A DNA stretch of 64,000 bases from Lysobacteraceae bacterium. GTDB lineage: Bacteria > Pseudomonadota > Gammaproteobacteria > Xanthomonadales > Xanthomonadaceae. The stretch lies in NCBI GenBank assembly GCA_023954075.1, contig JAMLIV010000001.1:310001-374000 (forward strand). The letters run 5' to 3'. Below the pieces are notes generated by a model. That model was not told where the DNA came from and did no database searches. It was given only the letters and a program-made list of their open reading frames with translations. Shown in pieces: positions 55,285 to 64,000 of the stretch. The position numbers and the translations under genes are program-made. The first letter of the stretch is position 1. Each line of letters begins with the position of its first letter.

Positions 55285-56463
55285 TCAGCCGCGGATGCGC
55301 CCGCGCAGGGTCTGTTCCGAGTGCGGGCCGACGTCCGCGATCAGCGCGCGCGCGGCGTCGACCCGGCCCCAGGTATTCCACAGCAGCACGCCGCGCACGC
55401 GGCCCTGGTCGAGGTAGTAGATGACGCCTTCGCGGTTGGGTTCGACCCAGTCCTCGATCATCTCCAGGCGCGCATCGAGCGTGCCGACCGCCTCGTAGCC
55501 CAGGTCGAACAGGTCCGAATAGAAGAACGGCAGTTCGGCGTAGGGTTCGGGCTTGCCGGCCATCGCAAGACCGGCGATGCGGCCGGTGGAGTTGGCGGTG
55601 TCCTCGTGCTCCACGCGGCGTCGGCCCAGCGTCTGGCTGGGGAAGTTGGCCACGTCGCCGGCGGCGAAAATGTCGATCACGGTGGTGCGCATGCACTCGT
55701 CCACCACGATGCCGTTGTCGATCTGCGCGCCGGCGGCCTCGGCCAGCGCGGTTTCCGGGATGATCCCGAGGCCCGCGACCACGGCATCGGCCTCCAGCGT
55801 GCCGCCGTCGTCGAGCACGAGCTTCACCCGCGCGCCGACCTGCTCGCCGTTCGTCACCTTGCGGCCTGCGAGCACGTCGACGCCGTGTTCCCGGTAATAG
55901 GCTTCGATGAACCGGCACAGGTCCGCCGGATAAGCGCGCGCGCCCAGCACGGGCTCCGGAAACACCATCGTGACCCGGCAGCCGTGGCCGGCGAGCGCCG
56001 CGGCAATTTCCGAGCCGATGAAGCCGCCGCCGATCACCACGATCCGCGCGTTCTTGCCCGCCAGTTCCAGCAGGCGGTGATAGTCGTCGAGGCTGCGGTA
56101 GGCGAGGATGCGGTCGCCTTCGAAGGCCGGACGGCGCGCGCTGCCGCCGGTGGCAAGCAGCAGCTTGCCGTATTCATAGCGGTCGCCCCGGTCGTCGGTG
56201 ACGGTGTGTGCATCGGCATCCAGCGCCACCGCGCGGCGGCCGAGGAAAAGCTGTGCGCCGCTGTCTGCAGTCGGCCGCCAGATACTGTTCTCGCCGGCAT
56301 CCTTCCACAGCGCCTTGCTCAGCGGCGGGCGGTTGTAGGGCGGATGTTTCTCCGCGCCAATGACGCCGATGGAGGCACCCGGATCGATCTCGTGGATCGC
56401 GTGTGCGGCGGCGTCGGCGGTCATGCCGGCACCGATGATGAGGTGGTCGAAGACGTGCTTCAT
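55285..56463 (-). CDS. FAD/NAD(P)-dependent oxidoreductase (ferredoxin/rubredoxin reductase-like)
   Basis: 392 residues: FAD site FDHLIIGAGMTADAAAHAI, NAD(P) site IVVIGGGFIGSEIAAALAGH, and IFAAGDVANFP closing the FAD fold; VVAGLGIIPET is the GG-x-P region. The C-terminus (ELPFFYSDLFDLGYEAVG) resembles BphA4/AIF-type reductases. It probably passes NADH electrons to a ferredoxin or rubredoxin; no such partner lies nearby. The LapB rubredoxin-like site is not a likely partner. ATG at 56463 has CAAGGAG nearby. Confidence 0.85.
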   Translation of the reverse strand: MKHVFDHLIIGAGMTADAAAHAIHEIDPGASIGVIGAEKHPPYNRPPLSKALWKDAGENSIWRPTADSGAQLFLGRRAVALDADAHTVTDDRGDRYEYGKLLLATGGSARRPAFEGDRILAYRSLDDYHRLLELAGKNARIVVIGGGFIGSEIAAALAGHGCRVTMVFPEPVLGARAYPADLCRFIEAYYREHGVDVLAGRKVTNGEQVGARVKLVLDDGGTLEADAVVAGLGIIPETALAEAAGAQIDNGIVVDECMRTTVIDIFAAGDVANFPSQTLGRRRVEHEDTANSTGRIAGLAMAGKPEPYAELPFFYSDLFDLGYEAVGTLDARLEMIEDWVEPNREGVIYYLDQGRVRGVLLWNTWGRVDAARALIADVGPHSEQTLRGRIRG

Positions 56464-56783
56464 GGCGGTGACTCCTTGGGCAATGCGATGTCACCACGCA
56501 TTGTCGCGCGGCGCGCGGTGCAGGGGGTAATGCGGGCCTGCCGACGCGGGCCGCATCCCGGGAAAACGAGTGCACGATCACGCTCGCGGGCGGGAAGCGT
56601 GAGGCGGTTTCCGGTTTTTCGTTGCGGCGGCGCAACATCGAAAGAGCTTGCGCTTTCCATTCGCTTGCGTATGCTGCGTCCTGCTTCGGCCAAGGGAAAC
56701 GCCGGGCGATGGCGGCATCGGTGTGCGAGGGAACGGGATCGCACCGGGTCGCCCCATCAGAAGACTCCGGGGAGAACAATCGA
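56464..56783. other. 320-bp divergent intergenic region
   Basis: Between the divergent reductase (minus) and lipase (plus) genes I find no gene. A possible lipase promoter reads TTGCGC (56648-56653), 16 bp, TATGCT (56670-56675), weak in the -35. A 6-bp inverted repeat GTTGCG-GCGG-CGCAAC (56621-56636) could be an operator. Neither is firm. Confidence 0.5.
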
Positions 56784-57647
56784 ATGAAACGTCTTGCTGG
56801 CCGGCTCATCGCCGGTCTCGTGCTGCTTGTCGCGACCTGCGCGGCCCATGCCGTGACGGGCGTCGCCTTTGTCCACGGCACCGGCAACCAGACCAATGCG
56901 CTGGCCGACTACTGGACTGCGGACATGGTCAACTCGGTGCGTCAGGGCTTGCCCAATCAGGCCAACTACACCGTCATCAACTGCGAATTCGAGCGCTACA
57001 TGTGGGACAGCCGCGCGGCGGGCTGTCTCGCAGGCCAGCTCACCACCTTCATCAGCGCACGCGGCATCACCGATCTGGTGGTGATCACGCACTCCAACGG
57101 CGGCAACGTGATGCGCTGGATCATGTCGAACCCGACGTTCGACAGCCGCTATCCCAACATCATCAGCAAGATCCGCTGGGTCAACGCGCTGGCGCCGTCC
57201 TCGGCCGGCACGCCGCTGGCCAATGCGGTGACGGCGGGCAACGTGTTCGAAAAGTCGCTCGGCTGGCTGCTGGGCTACGCCTCGGATGCGGTGAAAATGC
57301 AGCAGACCCACTGGATGTCGCAGTACAACGCGCAGAACCTCTACGGCACCACGGGGCGTCCCGCGCTGCCCAAGGGCTTCTGGTCGGTGACCGGCAGCAA
57401 CGTGCGTTCCGCAGTGTGGACCGCCAACAGCTACTGCGGCGGCTACCAGTACCAGGTCGGTCTCACCATCACCCAGGCCTGGCTCCACTCGTGTTCGGAC
57501 GGCTTTCTCAACTGCGACAGCCAACGCGCCGCCGGTTCGCGGTGGTTCACCGACACCCAGCGCACCAGCAACGGCTACTACCTCAGCCACCATCAGAGCC
57601 GTCGCCAGTGCTTCAACCTCGACGTCATCCTGCGCAACGACCTGTGA
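56784..57647 (+). CDS. secreted lipase/esterase-like alpha/beta hydrolase
   Basis: 287 residues; signal peptide (LIAGLVLLVATCAAHA). The mature protein starts VTGVAFVHGTGNQTNALADY, with an oxyanion HGTG, and the nucleophile Ser104 in THSNGGNVMRW (a GxSxG variant, HSNGG). Many Asn and aromatic residues and several Cys (CGGYQYQ; CSDGFLNC; CFNLDV) suggest a disulfide-rich exported enzyme. A His near the C-terminus (YLSHHQSRRQ) could complete the triad. GGGGAG precedes the ATG at 56784. The DUF4785 gene follows 8 bp later. Confidence 0.8.
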   Translation: MKRLAGRLIAGLVLLVATCAAHAVTGVAFVHGTGNQTNALADYWTADMVNSVRQGLPNQANYTVINCEFERYMWDSRAAGCLAGQLTTFISARGITDLVVITHSNGGNVMRWIMSNPTFDSRYPNIISKIRWVNALAPSSAGTPLANAVTAGNVFEKSLGWLLGYASDAVKMQQTHWMSQYNAQNLYGTTGRPALPKGFWSVTGSNVRSAVWTANSYCGGYQYQVGLTITQAWLHSCSDGFLNCDSQRAAGSRWFTDTQRTSNGYYLSHHQSRRQCFNLDVILRNDL

Positions 57648-57655
57648 GGCCCGCC

Positions 57656-58882
57656 ATGAAGATCATGAAACTCTCACTCCTGGCTGCCGCGATCACGCTG
57701 GCTGGCGCGGCCCACGCCGAGACCCTGCAGCTCAAGCGGTCCGCCGGCGACCTGATTCCTTCCAGCCTGATCATGGCCAAGGCGGCCTCGGCCCCGGTGA
57801 CGGGTGAAACGAAGGCGGTGCACTTTGCCTGGGCGCTGGATGCGGATGACGCACTTTCCGCCTCCGAGCCCTTCCGCGCCGAGAGCCGCGAGTTCTGGAC
57901 CCAGCTCGACGCCGCCAAGGCGAAGCAGGGCTGGGGCTTCGTTCCCACCGCGGACGGCGCGCTGGTGCGCATCAGCCTGCAGGGCGCGAGCAAGAACCGC
58001 TCGCTGCGCGCGGCGGACGTGCAGCTTCGCGTGGATGGCGAGGTGCGCGACAGCGCCTCGGTGATCGAGCACCTGGCCGCCGATGCGGACCTCAAGGCGG
58101 TCGGCGCGCAGTTCAGCGACGGCACCCTGGTGTTCCAGCTGGCACCGGGCCTCGCAGGCAAGCGCGTCGATGTGGCCCTGCCGAAATCCGCGGCGGGCGC
58201 GTTGATGCACGTGCTCGAACCCAACAGCACCGTGACGATGACGCTGTCCGCCAATGCCGTGCAGGCGATGCCGGGCCAGCGCATCGCGCTGGACGCGCGC
58301 TTCCTGGATCAGTCCAAGGCGCGCTCGGCGAAGAAAGTGGCCGGGCTCATCACCGCCCCGGATGGCCGCAGTTTCGACCTGGAGTTCCGGCTGGACAAGG
58401 CCGGAAACGCCGTCGCGCATTTCGACATTCCGGCCGATGCCGGCGGTGGCCTGGAGCCGTGGGAAGTCCACGCCTTCGGCAGCACGCAGCAGGCGAAGAA
58501 CACCGTGCTGCGCGATGCCCGCACCGCGGTCATGGTGAGCCTGCCGACGGCGCGCTTCACGGGCGAGGCCGAAGTGCTGCGCCGCGACGGCGGCGTGGTG
58601 TTCCAGGTGCCGGTGGAAACCGCCGCCGCAGGCCGCTACGAACTGCGCGGCACGCTCTACGGCAGCGATCCTTCCGGTGAACTCAAGCCGATGGCCATCG
58701 CGCACGGTGCCCAGGTGGTGTCGGCGGGTTCGGGCGTGCTGGAGCTGCGTTTCACTCCGGACGTGATGAACCCGGCGCTGTCGGCCCCGTATGCGCTGCG
58801 CGACCTGAACCTTTCGGACCAGAGCCGCATGAGCCTGTCCGAACAGCGCCGCGAGGCGCTGGATATCGCGGTCCTGCCGTAA
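57656..58882 (+). CDS. DUF4785 secreted protein
   Basis: 408 residues with a signal peptide (MKIMKLSLLAAAITLAGAAH). It begins AETLQLKRSAGDLIPSSLIM and consists of extended beta-sandwich-like segments (ITAPDGRSFDLEFRLDKAGN; LRRDGGVVFQVPVETAAAG; GSGVLELRFTPDVMN). This matches DUF4785, frequent in xanthomonads and Legionella-like bacteria, function unknown. Its gene is 8 bp after the lipase stop, so the two are co-expressed; it could chaperone, activate or cooperate with the lipase. No catalytic residues are evident. Confidence 0.78.
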   Translation: MKIMKLSLLAAAITLAGAAHAETLQLKRSAGDLIPSSLIMAKAASAPVTGETKAVHFAWALDADDALSASEPFRAESREFWTQLDAAKAKQGWGFVPTADGALVRISLQGASKNRSLRAADVQLRVDGEVRDSASVIEHLAADADLKAVGAQFSDGTLVFQLAPGLAGKRVDVALPKSAAGALMHVLEPNSTVTMTLSANAVQAMPGQRIALDARFLDQSKARSAKKVAGLITAPDGRSFDLEFRLDKAGNAVAHFDIPADAGGGLEPWEVHAFGSTQQAKNTVLRDARTAVMVSLPTARFTGEAEVLRRDGGVVFQVPVETAAAGRYELRGTLYGSDPSGELKPMAIAHGAQVVSAGSGVLELRFTPDVMNPALSAPYALRDLNLSDQSRMSLSEQRREALDIAVLP

Positions 58883-58943
58883 CCCGATTGCGCGGCCTGC
58901 ACGCGAACGGCCGGGCCTGGTGCCCGGCCGTTCGCATTTCGGG

Positions 58944-60134
58944 TCACGCGATCACGCCCAGCTCGCGGCCGATCCTGGTGAACGCGGCAATCGCGCGGTC
59001 CAGGTGCTCGCGCGTGTGCGCGGCGCTCATCTGGGTGCGGATGCGCGCCTGGCCCTGCGCCACCACGGGGAAGAAGAAGCCGATCGCGTAGATGCCTTCT
59101 TCCAGAAGGCGCTCGGCGAACTTCTGCGCCAGCGGGGCGTCGTAGAGCATCACCGGGCAGATCGGGTGGCTGCCGGGCTTCAGGTCGAAGCCGGCGGCGG
59201 TCATCTTCCCGCGGAAGTACGCGGTGTTCGCCACCAGCTTTTCGCGCAGCTCGCCGGCGGCGTCGAGCATGTCGAACACCTCGATCCCGGCGGCGACGAC
59301 GTGCGGCGGCAGCGAGTTGGAAAAAAGATAGGGCCGCGAGCGTTGGCGCAGCATCTCGATCACTTCCCTCTTCGCCGTGGTGAAGCCGCCCAGCGCGCCG
59401 CCCAGCGCCTTGCCCAGCGTGCCGGTGATGATGTCGATCTTCTCCAGCACGCCGGTGACCTCGGCCGAGCCGCGCCCGGTGGTACCGAGGAAGCCGGTGG
59501 CGTGGCATTCGTCGATGTGGACCAGGGCACCGTATTTCTTCGCCAGCGCGGTGATTTCATCCAGCGGGGCGACGAAGCCGTCCATCGAGAACACCCCGTC
59601 GGTGGTGATCATGATCGTGCGTGCGCCGTCGGCGCGGGCCTGCTTGAGCTGGGCTTCCAGATCGGCCATGTCGCAGTTGCCGTAGCGATAGCGCCGGGCC
59701 TTGCACAGGCGAACGCCGTCGATGATGGAGGCGTGGTTGAGCGCGTCGGAGATGATCGCGTCCTCCGGCCCCAGCAGGGGTTCGAACAGGCCGCCGTTGG
59801 CGTCGAAGCAGGCGGCATAAAGAATGGTGTCCTCGGTGCCGAAGAACTGAGCGATGCGCGCTTCCAGCTGCTTGTGAAGGTCCTGGGTGCCGCAGATGAA
59901 GCGCACCGAGGCCATGCCGAATCCGTGGCTGTCGAGCGCCTTCTTCGCAGCCTCGATCACGCGCGGGTGGTCGGCCAGGCCCAGATAGTTGTTTGCACAG
60001 AAGTTCAATACCTTGCGGCCGTCTTCCAACGTGATTTCTGCGGACTGCGGCGAGACGATGACGCGCTCGCGCTTGAACAGGCCGTCGCGTTCGATGCCGG
60101 CCAGTTCATCGGCGTAGCGCTGGGTCAGGGACAT
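58944..60134 (-). CDS. kbl: glycine C-acetyltransferase (2-amino-3-ketobutyrate CoA ligase)
   Basis: 396 residues beginning [23 protein letters not shown] enzyme of the alpha-oxoamine synthase family; cleaves 2-amino-3-ketobutyrate to glycine and acetyl-CoA in threonine breakdown. [28 protein letters not shown] and the PLP lysine in [15 protein letters not shown] are present. GGAGGTTTTTCC precedes the ATG at 60134. Its usual partner tdh is not in the window, so it may serve alone. Confidence 0.95.
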   Translation of the reverse strand: MSLTQRYADELAGIERDGLFKRERVIVSPQSAEITLEDGRKVLNFCANNYLGLADHPRVIEAAKKALDSHGFGMASVRFICGTQDLHKQLEARIAQFFGTEDTILYAACFDANGGLFEPLLGPEDAIISDALNHASIIDGVRLCKARRYRYGNCDMADLEAQLKQARADGARTIMITTDGVFSMDGFVAPLDEITALAKKYGALVHIDECHATGFLGTTGRGSAEVTGVLEKIDIITGTLGKALGGALGGFTTAKREVIEMLRQRSRPYLFSNSLPPHVVAAGIEVFDMLDAAGELREKLVANTAYFRGKMTAAGFDLKPGSHPICPVMLYDAPLAQKFAERLLEEGIYAIGFFFPVVAQGQARIRTQMSAAHTREHLDRAIAAFTRIGRELGVIA

Positions 60135-60252
60135 GGAAAAACCTCCGCAAAATGACAGGTGCGCACGATAGCATCGGCCGCTTCGTTGAGTTCGCCACCG
60201 CGCCTGCGACAATGGCCTGGTCGCGCCCGCTGGCGCGCACACGGGAGGGGCC

Positions 60253-60957
60253 ATGGGTGTGCTCTTGGGCGTCAACGACATCGACGCGGTGCTGGAGCGG
60301 CTGCCGTCCACCGAGACCTGGCTGGGAAGCGACGAGCGTGCGCGCCTGGCGGCGATGACCCATCCCCTGCGGCGCGCGCAGTTTCTTGCCGGGCACGGCT
60401 ACGCCCGCGAGCTGCTGGCGGAAATGGAGGGTGGCCGCGCCGGCGACTGGACGCTGGAGCGCAATGCGCACGGCGCGCCGCTGGCGCTGCGGCGCGGACG
60501 GCCGACCGGCCTGCACCTGTCGCTGGCGCACAGCGGCGGGCAGCTCGCCGCTGCCGTCGCGGCGGTGCCGGTGGGCGTGGATATCGAGCGCGCCCTGCGC
60601 CAGCGCGACCTGCTGGGGCTGGCCTCGGCCCTGTATGCGCCGGCGTTCGTGCAGGTGCTGGCCGCGGAAGACGATCTGGCGCGCCGCCAGCGCTTCTTTC
60701 AGCGCTGGACCCTGGACGAGGCCCGCGCCAAGGCGCTGGGCACCGGCCTGCAGCCCAAGGCGCTGCGAGAGCACGGCTGGGACCGCGCCGCCGATGTCGC
60801 GGCCGATGGCTGGACCTGGAACCTTGCCGACGGCTGGCTGGCCCTGTCGCTGCCCGAGCGCGAGCGCGGCCGGATCCTGACGCACTGGTCCGGCCCGGCA
60901 CCCGAGGCCGCCGCGTTTGGCTGGCGCTGGAGCGGCGGCGTGCTGGTGCCCGAGTGA
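60253..60957 (+). CDS. 4'-phosphopantetheinyl transferase family protein (variant)
   Basis: 234 residues of the Sfp/AcpT-type superfamily: [20 protein letters not shown], then VGVDIE with Asp110 and Glu112 (metal ligands), and [12 protein letters not shown]. The usual (W/F)(S/T)xKEAxxK motif reads Trp152-Thr-Leu-Asp155-Glu156-Ala-Arg-Ala-Lys160, so the first Lys is Asp while the catalytic Glu and second Lys remain. It would attach phosphopantetheine to a carrier protein; no carrier gene is nearby. It diverges from kbl. Confidence 0.8.
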   Translation: MGVLLGVNDIDAVLERLPSTETWLGSDERARLAAMTHPLRRAQFLAGHGYARELLAEMEGGRAGDWTLERNAHGAPLALRRGRPTGLHLSLAHSGGQLAAAVAAVPVGVDIERALRQRDLLGLASALYAPAFVQVLAAEDDLARRQRFFQRWTLDEARAKALGTGLQPKALREHGWDRAADVAADGWTWNLADGWLALSLPERERGRILTHWSGPAPEAAAFGWRWSGGVLVPE

Positions 60958-60988
60958 GCGCGCTGGCGGCGGCTGATACACTTTGCCG

Positions 60989-62869
60989 ATGTCCCTGATC
61001 TCCCTGAACCAGCTCGACTACAGCGTGGGCGGGCCGCTCCTGCTCGACCACGTCGATCTCTCCATCGACGCGGGCGAACGCATTGCCCTGATCGGCCGCA
61101 ACGGCGCCGGCAAATCCACCCTGCTGCGCATCCTGGCCGGCGAGATTCCGCCCGATGACGGGCAGGTTCGCGTGCAAAGCGGCACGCGCATCGCGCGGCT
61201 GGAGCAGGAAGTGCCGCCGGGCGCTACGGGCAGCGTCTTCGACGTGGTGTCCGAAGGCCTCGGCAGCGTGGGCGCGGACCTGGCGCTGTTCCATCGCCTG
61301 AGCCATGCGGCGGACGTGGATACCCAGGCGCTGGCGGAGGTGCAGGCGCGGATCGAGGCGGCGCACGGCTGGTCGGCCGATCAGCGCGTGGCCGATACGC
61401 TCAAGCGCCTGGAGCTTGACGGCGAGGCCGCGTTTTCCAGCCTGTCGGGCGGGATGAAGCGTCGCGTGCTGCTGGCGCGCGCGCTGGTGTGCGCGCCCGA
61501 CCTGCTGCTGCTGGACGAACCCACCAACCACCTGGACATCGCGGCGATCGACTGGCTGGAGGGATTTCTGGCGAACTGGCCCGGCGCGCTCGTCTTCGTC
61601 ACCCACGACCGCCGTTTCCTGCGCACGCTGGCCACCCGCATCGTCGAAATCGACCGCGGGCAGGTGAGCAGCTGGCCGGGCGACTTCGACAACTACCTGC
61701 GCCGGCGCGAGGAGCGCCTGCACGCCCAGGCGGTGGAAAACGCGCGCTTCGACACCTTTCTGGCCGAAGAGGAGGTCTGGATCCGGCAGGGCATCAAGGC
61801 GCGTCGCACCCGCAACGAGGGCCGCGTGCGGCGGCTCAAGGCGCTGCGCAGCGAACGCGCGCAGCGGCGCGAACTGCAGGGCAACGTGAAGATGGCGCTG
61901 GCCGAGGCCGAGGCCTCCGGCAGGAAGGTGATCCAGGCGCGCGACGTCGATTTTTCATTCGGCGATGCGCCCATCGTGCGCGGATTTTCCACCACGATCC
62001 TGCGCGGCGACCGCATCGGCTTGATCGGCCCCAACGGCAGCGGCAAGTCCACCCTGCTCAAGCTGCTTCTGGGCGAACTGGCACCGCAGCGCGGCGAGAT
62101 CGTGCAGGGCACCAACCTTGCCATCGCCTATTTCGACCAGTACCGCGCCACCCTGCGCGAGGACTGGAACGCGCTGGACAACGTGGCCGAAGGCCGCGAG
62201 TTCATCGAAATTGGCAGCAAGCGCAAGCATGTGCTTGGATACCTTCAGGATTTTCTCTTCACGCCGGAGCGCGCGCGGGCTCCGATCACGCGCCTTTCCG
62301 GCGGCGAGCGCAACCGCCTGCTGCTGGCCAAACTCTTTGCCCAGCCGGCGAATCTGCTGGTGATGGACGAGCCCACCAACGACCTCGACGTGGAAACCCT
62401 GGAGCTTCTGGAAGAGCTGCTGGCCGACTACGCCGGAACGCTCATTCTGGTCAGCCACGACCGCGAGTTCCTCGACAACGTCGTCACCTCGACCCTGGTG
62501 ATGGAGGGCGACGGGCGCGTGGGCGAGTATGTGGGTGGCTACAGCGACTGGCTGCGCCAGCGCGAGCTTCCCGCCCAGCCGTCCGCGGCATCGTCGCCAG
62601 CGGCCAGCGCGCCGCCCCGCGCGGTCGCTCCGCCGCCCGCCCGCCGCAAGCTCAGCTACAAGGACCAGCGCGAGCTGGACCTGCTGCCGGCGCGCATCGA
62701 AGCACTGGAAGCGCAGATCGCCGAACAGAGCCGGGCGATGGGCGAGCCGGCCTTCTTCCGCCAGCCGCACGACGCCGTGACCGCCCATCAGGCCGCGCTC
62801 GACCAGACCCGGCGCGAGCTGGACGCCTGCTACGCGCGCTGGGAAGCGCTGGAGGCGCTGGTTTCCTGA
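60989..62869 (+). CDS. uup: ABC-F ATPase Uup
   Basis: 626 residues, two ABC domains without a transmembrane part. Walker A GRNGAGKSTLL and GPNGSGKSTLL; signature motifs LSGGMKRRVLLARAL and LSGGERNRLLLAKLF; the Arm/linker between them is rich in Arg. A C-terminal coiled coil (residues 550-620; KDQRELDLLPARIEALEAQI) after an Ala/Pro linker marks Uup, which acts on ribosomes and branched DNA. Start at 60989. Confidence 0.94.
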   Translation: MSLISLNQLDYSVGGPLLLDHVDLSIDAGERIALIGRNGAGKSTLLRILAGEIPPDDGQVRVQSGTRIARLEQEVPPGATGSVFDVVSEGLGSVGADLALFHRLSHAADVDTQALAEVQARIEAAHGWSADQRVADTLKRLELDGEAAFSSLSGGMKRRVLLARALVCAPDLLLLDEPTNHLDIAAIDWLEGFLANWPGALVFVTHDRRFLRTLATRIVEIDRGQVSSWPGDFDNYLRRREERLHAQAVENARFDTFLAEEEVWIRQGIKARRTRNEGRVRRLKALRSERAQRRELQGNVKMALAEAEASGRKVIQARDVDFSFGDAPIVRGFSTTILRGDRIGLIGPNGSGKSTLLKLLLGELAPQRGEIVQGTNLAIAYFDQYRATLREDWNALDNVAEGREFIEIGSKRKHVLGYLQDFLFTPERARAPITRLSGGERNRLLLAKLFAQPANLLVMDEPTNDLDVETLELLEELLADYAGTLILVSHDREFLDNVVTSTLVMEGDGRVGEYVGGYSDWLRQRELPAQPSAASSPAASAPPRAVAPPPARRKLSYKDQRELDLLPARIEALEAQIAEQSRAMGEPAFFRQPHDAVTAHQAALDQTRRELDACYARWEALEALVS

Positions 62870-62884
62870 GGGAGTCTTCTGCGG

Positions 62885-63059
62885 TCGCGGGCAAGCCCGC
62901 TCCAGGGATGGCGGTGGCTGTGTGCCGATGCCTCCCGTCGGGGGCGCAGGGCCGACCTGCGCGCAGCGTTGCCGTAGGTCGACCCTGCTACATGGCCGAC
63001 GTCGGCGTAGCCGCGCGCATTGGAAATGCGCTGTAGGAGTGGCCTTGGCCGCGATGGGG
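62885..63059. repeat. REP-like palindrome cluster upstream of putP
   Basis: Several short palindromes: GCGGGC-AA-GCCCGC (62887-62900), GTAGGTCGACCCTGCTAC around 62974-62991, GCCGACGTCGGC (62995-63006 region) and CTGTAGGAGTGGCCTTGGCC (63031-63050), the last resembling the widespread GTAGGAGCGGCC REP type. They occupy the 291-bp uup-putP gap. Confidence 0.6.
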
Positions 63060-63160
63060 GGCGGGAACGGTGATCGGTGCGGCGTTGACCTGCAGCCCGC
63101 GCTGCCCCGAAGCTAGCGCGCCAAAGCCGCGCATCCGCGTCTGGCGCAGGGGAAGACCGC

Positions 63161-64000
63161 ATGGGCGTCAACGTTCCGCTCGTCACCACCTTTGTCGTCT
63201 ACATCCTGGCCATGGTCGGGATCGGCTTCTACGCCTGGTGGCGCACCCACACCTTGTCCGATTACATCCTCGGCGGGCGCAGCCTCAACCCCTTCGTCAC
63301 GGCGCTGGCGGCCGGGGCCTCGGACATGAGCGGCTGGCTGCTGATGGGCGTGCCCGGCGCGGTGTACCTCTCCGGCCTGGTGGAAGGCTGGATCGCCGTG
63401 GGCCTGATCATCGGTGCCTATCTCAACTGGAAGTTCGTGGCCGCGCCGCTGCGCGTCTACACCGAGCGTGCGGGAAACGCGCTGACGTTGCCGGACTACT
63501 TCACCCAGCGCTTTGCCGATGACCGCAGGCTGCTGCGGATCTTTTCCGCGCTGGTCATCCTGGTGTTCTTCGCCATCTACGCCGCCTCGGGCGTGGTCGC
63601 CGGCGCGCGCCTGTTCGAAAGCATCTTCGGCATGAGCTACACCAGCGCCCTGTGGGCCGGTGCCTCGGCCACCATCCTCTACACCCTGGTCGGCGGGTTT
63701 CTTGCCGTGAGCTGGACCGATACGGTGCAGGCCAGCCTGATGATTCTTGCCCTGATCGTCACGCCGGTCGTGGTGATCGTGCTGCTGGGTGGCCCGGTCC
63801 GAAGCCTGGCCTTGGTCGAAGCATTCAACCCCGGCCATCTCGACATGCTGCGCGGTGCCAGCGCCGTCGGCATCGTGTCGCTGCTGGCCTGGGGCCTGGG
63901 GTACTTCGGCCAGCCGCACATCCTGGCGCGCTTCATGGCGGCCGATTCCGCCGCATCGATTCCCGCCGCGCGACGCATCGGCATGACCTGGATGATCCTG
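63161..64000 (+). CDS. putP: sodium/proline symporter, N-terminal part
   Basis: The first 280 codons; the gene runs off the right edge. Start ATG at 63161 with GGGGAA upstream. SSS-family: YILGGRSLNPFVTALAAGAS, DMSGWLLMGVPGAVYLSGL and LPDYFTQRF include the Ser-rich sodium site region after the first helices. PutP imports proline with Na+; the visible part includes about seven membrane helices. It cannot be separated from the related PanF by this half alone, but GASDMSGWLLMGVPG is PutP-like. Confidence 0.9.
   Translation, partial: MGVNVPLVTTFVVYILAMVGIGFYAWWRTHTLSDYILGGRSLNPFVTALAAGASDMSGWLLMGVPGAVYLSGLVEGWIAVGLIIGAYLNWKFVAAPLRVYTERAGNALTLPDYFTQRFADDRRLLRIFSALVILVFFAIYAASGVVAGARLFESIFGMSYTSALWAGASATILYTLVGGFLAVSWTDTVQASLMILALIVTPVVVIVLLGGPVRSLALVEAFNPGHLDMLRGASAVGIVSLLAWGLGYFGQPHILARFMAADSAASIPAARRIGMTWMIL

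Overview
The window is a gene-dense, high-GC stretch of gammaproteobacterial chromosome. Gene content and order point to the Xanthomonadales (Lysobacterales): DUF4785 and DUF6491 proteins, GGGAATC heptamer repeats, GTAG-type palindromes and a cytochrome c-FTR1 fusion are all familiar there. I cannot fix the genus. No insertion sequence, prophage or CRISPR array is visible; almost all of it is core genome.

Layout. 1-96: the start of asnB (minus). 308-17989 (minus): a secreted orphan protein, then the envelope cluster pyrH-frr-uppS-cdsA-dxr-rseP-bamA-skp-lpxD-fabZ-lpxA-lpxB-rnhB (transcribed right to left), preceded by mfd and a DUF456 membrane protein. This cluster makes the polyprenyl carrier, CDP-diacylglycerol, MEP-pathway isoprenoids, the outer-membrane protein assembly machine and lipid A; the usual neighbours rpsB-tsf and dnaE are missing. 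18202-26161: slyX, DUF2058, an asnS operon, an A-type Fe-S carrier, a Gdx/SugE guanidinium exporter with a recognisable guanidine-II (mini-ykkC) riboswitch, rpsF-rpsR-rplI, dnaB-alr. 26269-30523: prfB with its programmed +1 frameshift, three GTAG palindromes, lysS, a WYL-domain regulator, and a small secreted six-repeat protein resembling the 7(1) septoil-knot (DUF6150) family.

30538-36924: lipid and stress genes (fadD, an NTF2-like lipoprotein, a wax ester synthase/DGAT, an Hsp20 with a sigma-32-like promoter, CbpA, a PhnD-like binding protein). 37197-38334: tRNA-Ala(CGC) with promoter and terminator, a 0.7-kb lower-GC stretch without a supportable gene, tRNA-Arg(ACG) and tRNA-Leu(CAG). 38379-45578: pbpC, a DUF6491 lipoprotein, an aspartate/tyrosine aminotransferase, cmk-rpsA-ihfB, with a clear rpsA promoter inside cmk. 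45696-52127: lapA-lapB, a WecA/WbpL-type sugar-phosphate transferase, a WbpM/CapD-type dehydratase, galU, tadA and orn. In Pseudomonas aeruginosa the O-antigen cassette sits between ihfB and wbpM; here only the initiating enzymes remain.

52187-64000: a periplasmic TonB_C-type protein, a cytochrome c-FTR1 iron permease with a probably leaderless start under a Fur-like site, an FAD/NAD reductase, a secreted lipase with a DUF4785 partner, kbl, a variant 4'-phosphopantetheinyl transferase, the ABC-F ATPase Uup, a REP-rich spacer and the first 280 codons of putP. The strongest non-coding results are the guanidine-II riboswitch, the RF2 frameshift site, the intragenic rpsA promoter, and heptamer repeats inside the 5' ends of lpxB and uppS. 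I found no wholly new multi-gene system; the WYL-septoil-knot pair and the lipase-DUF4785 pair are the least understood gene groups.
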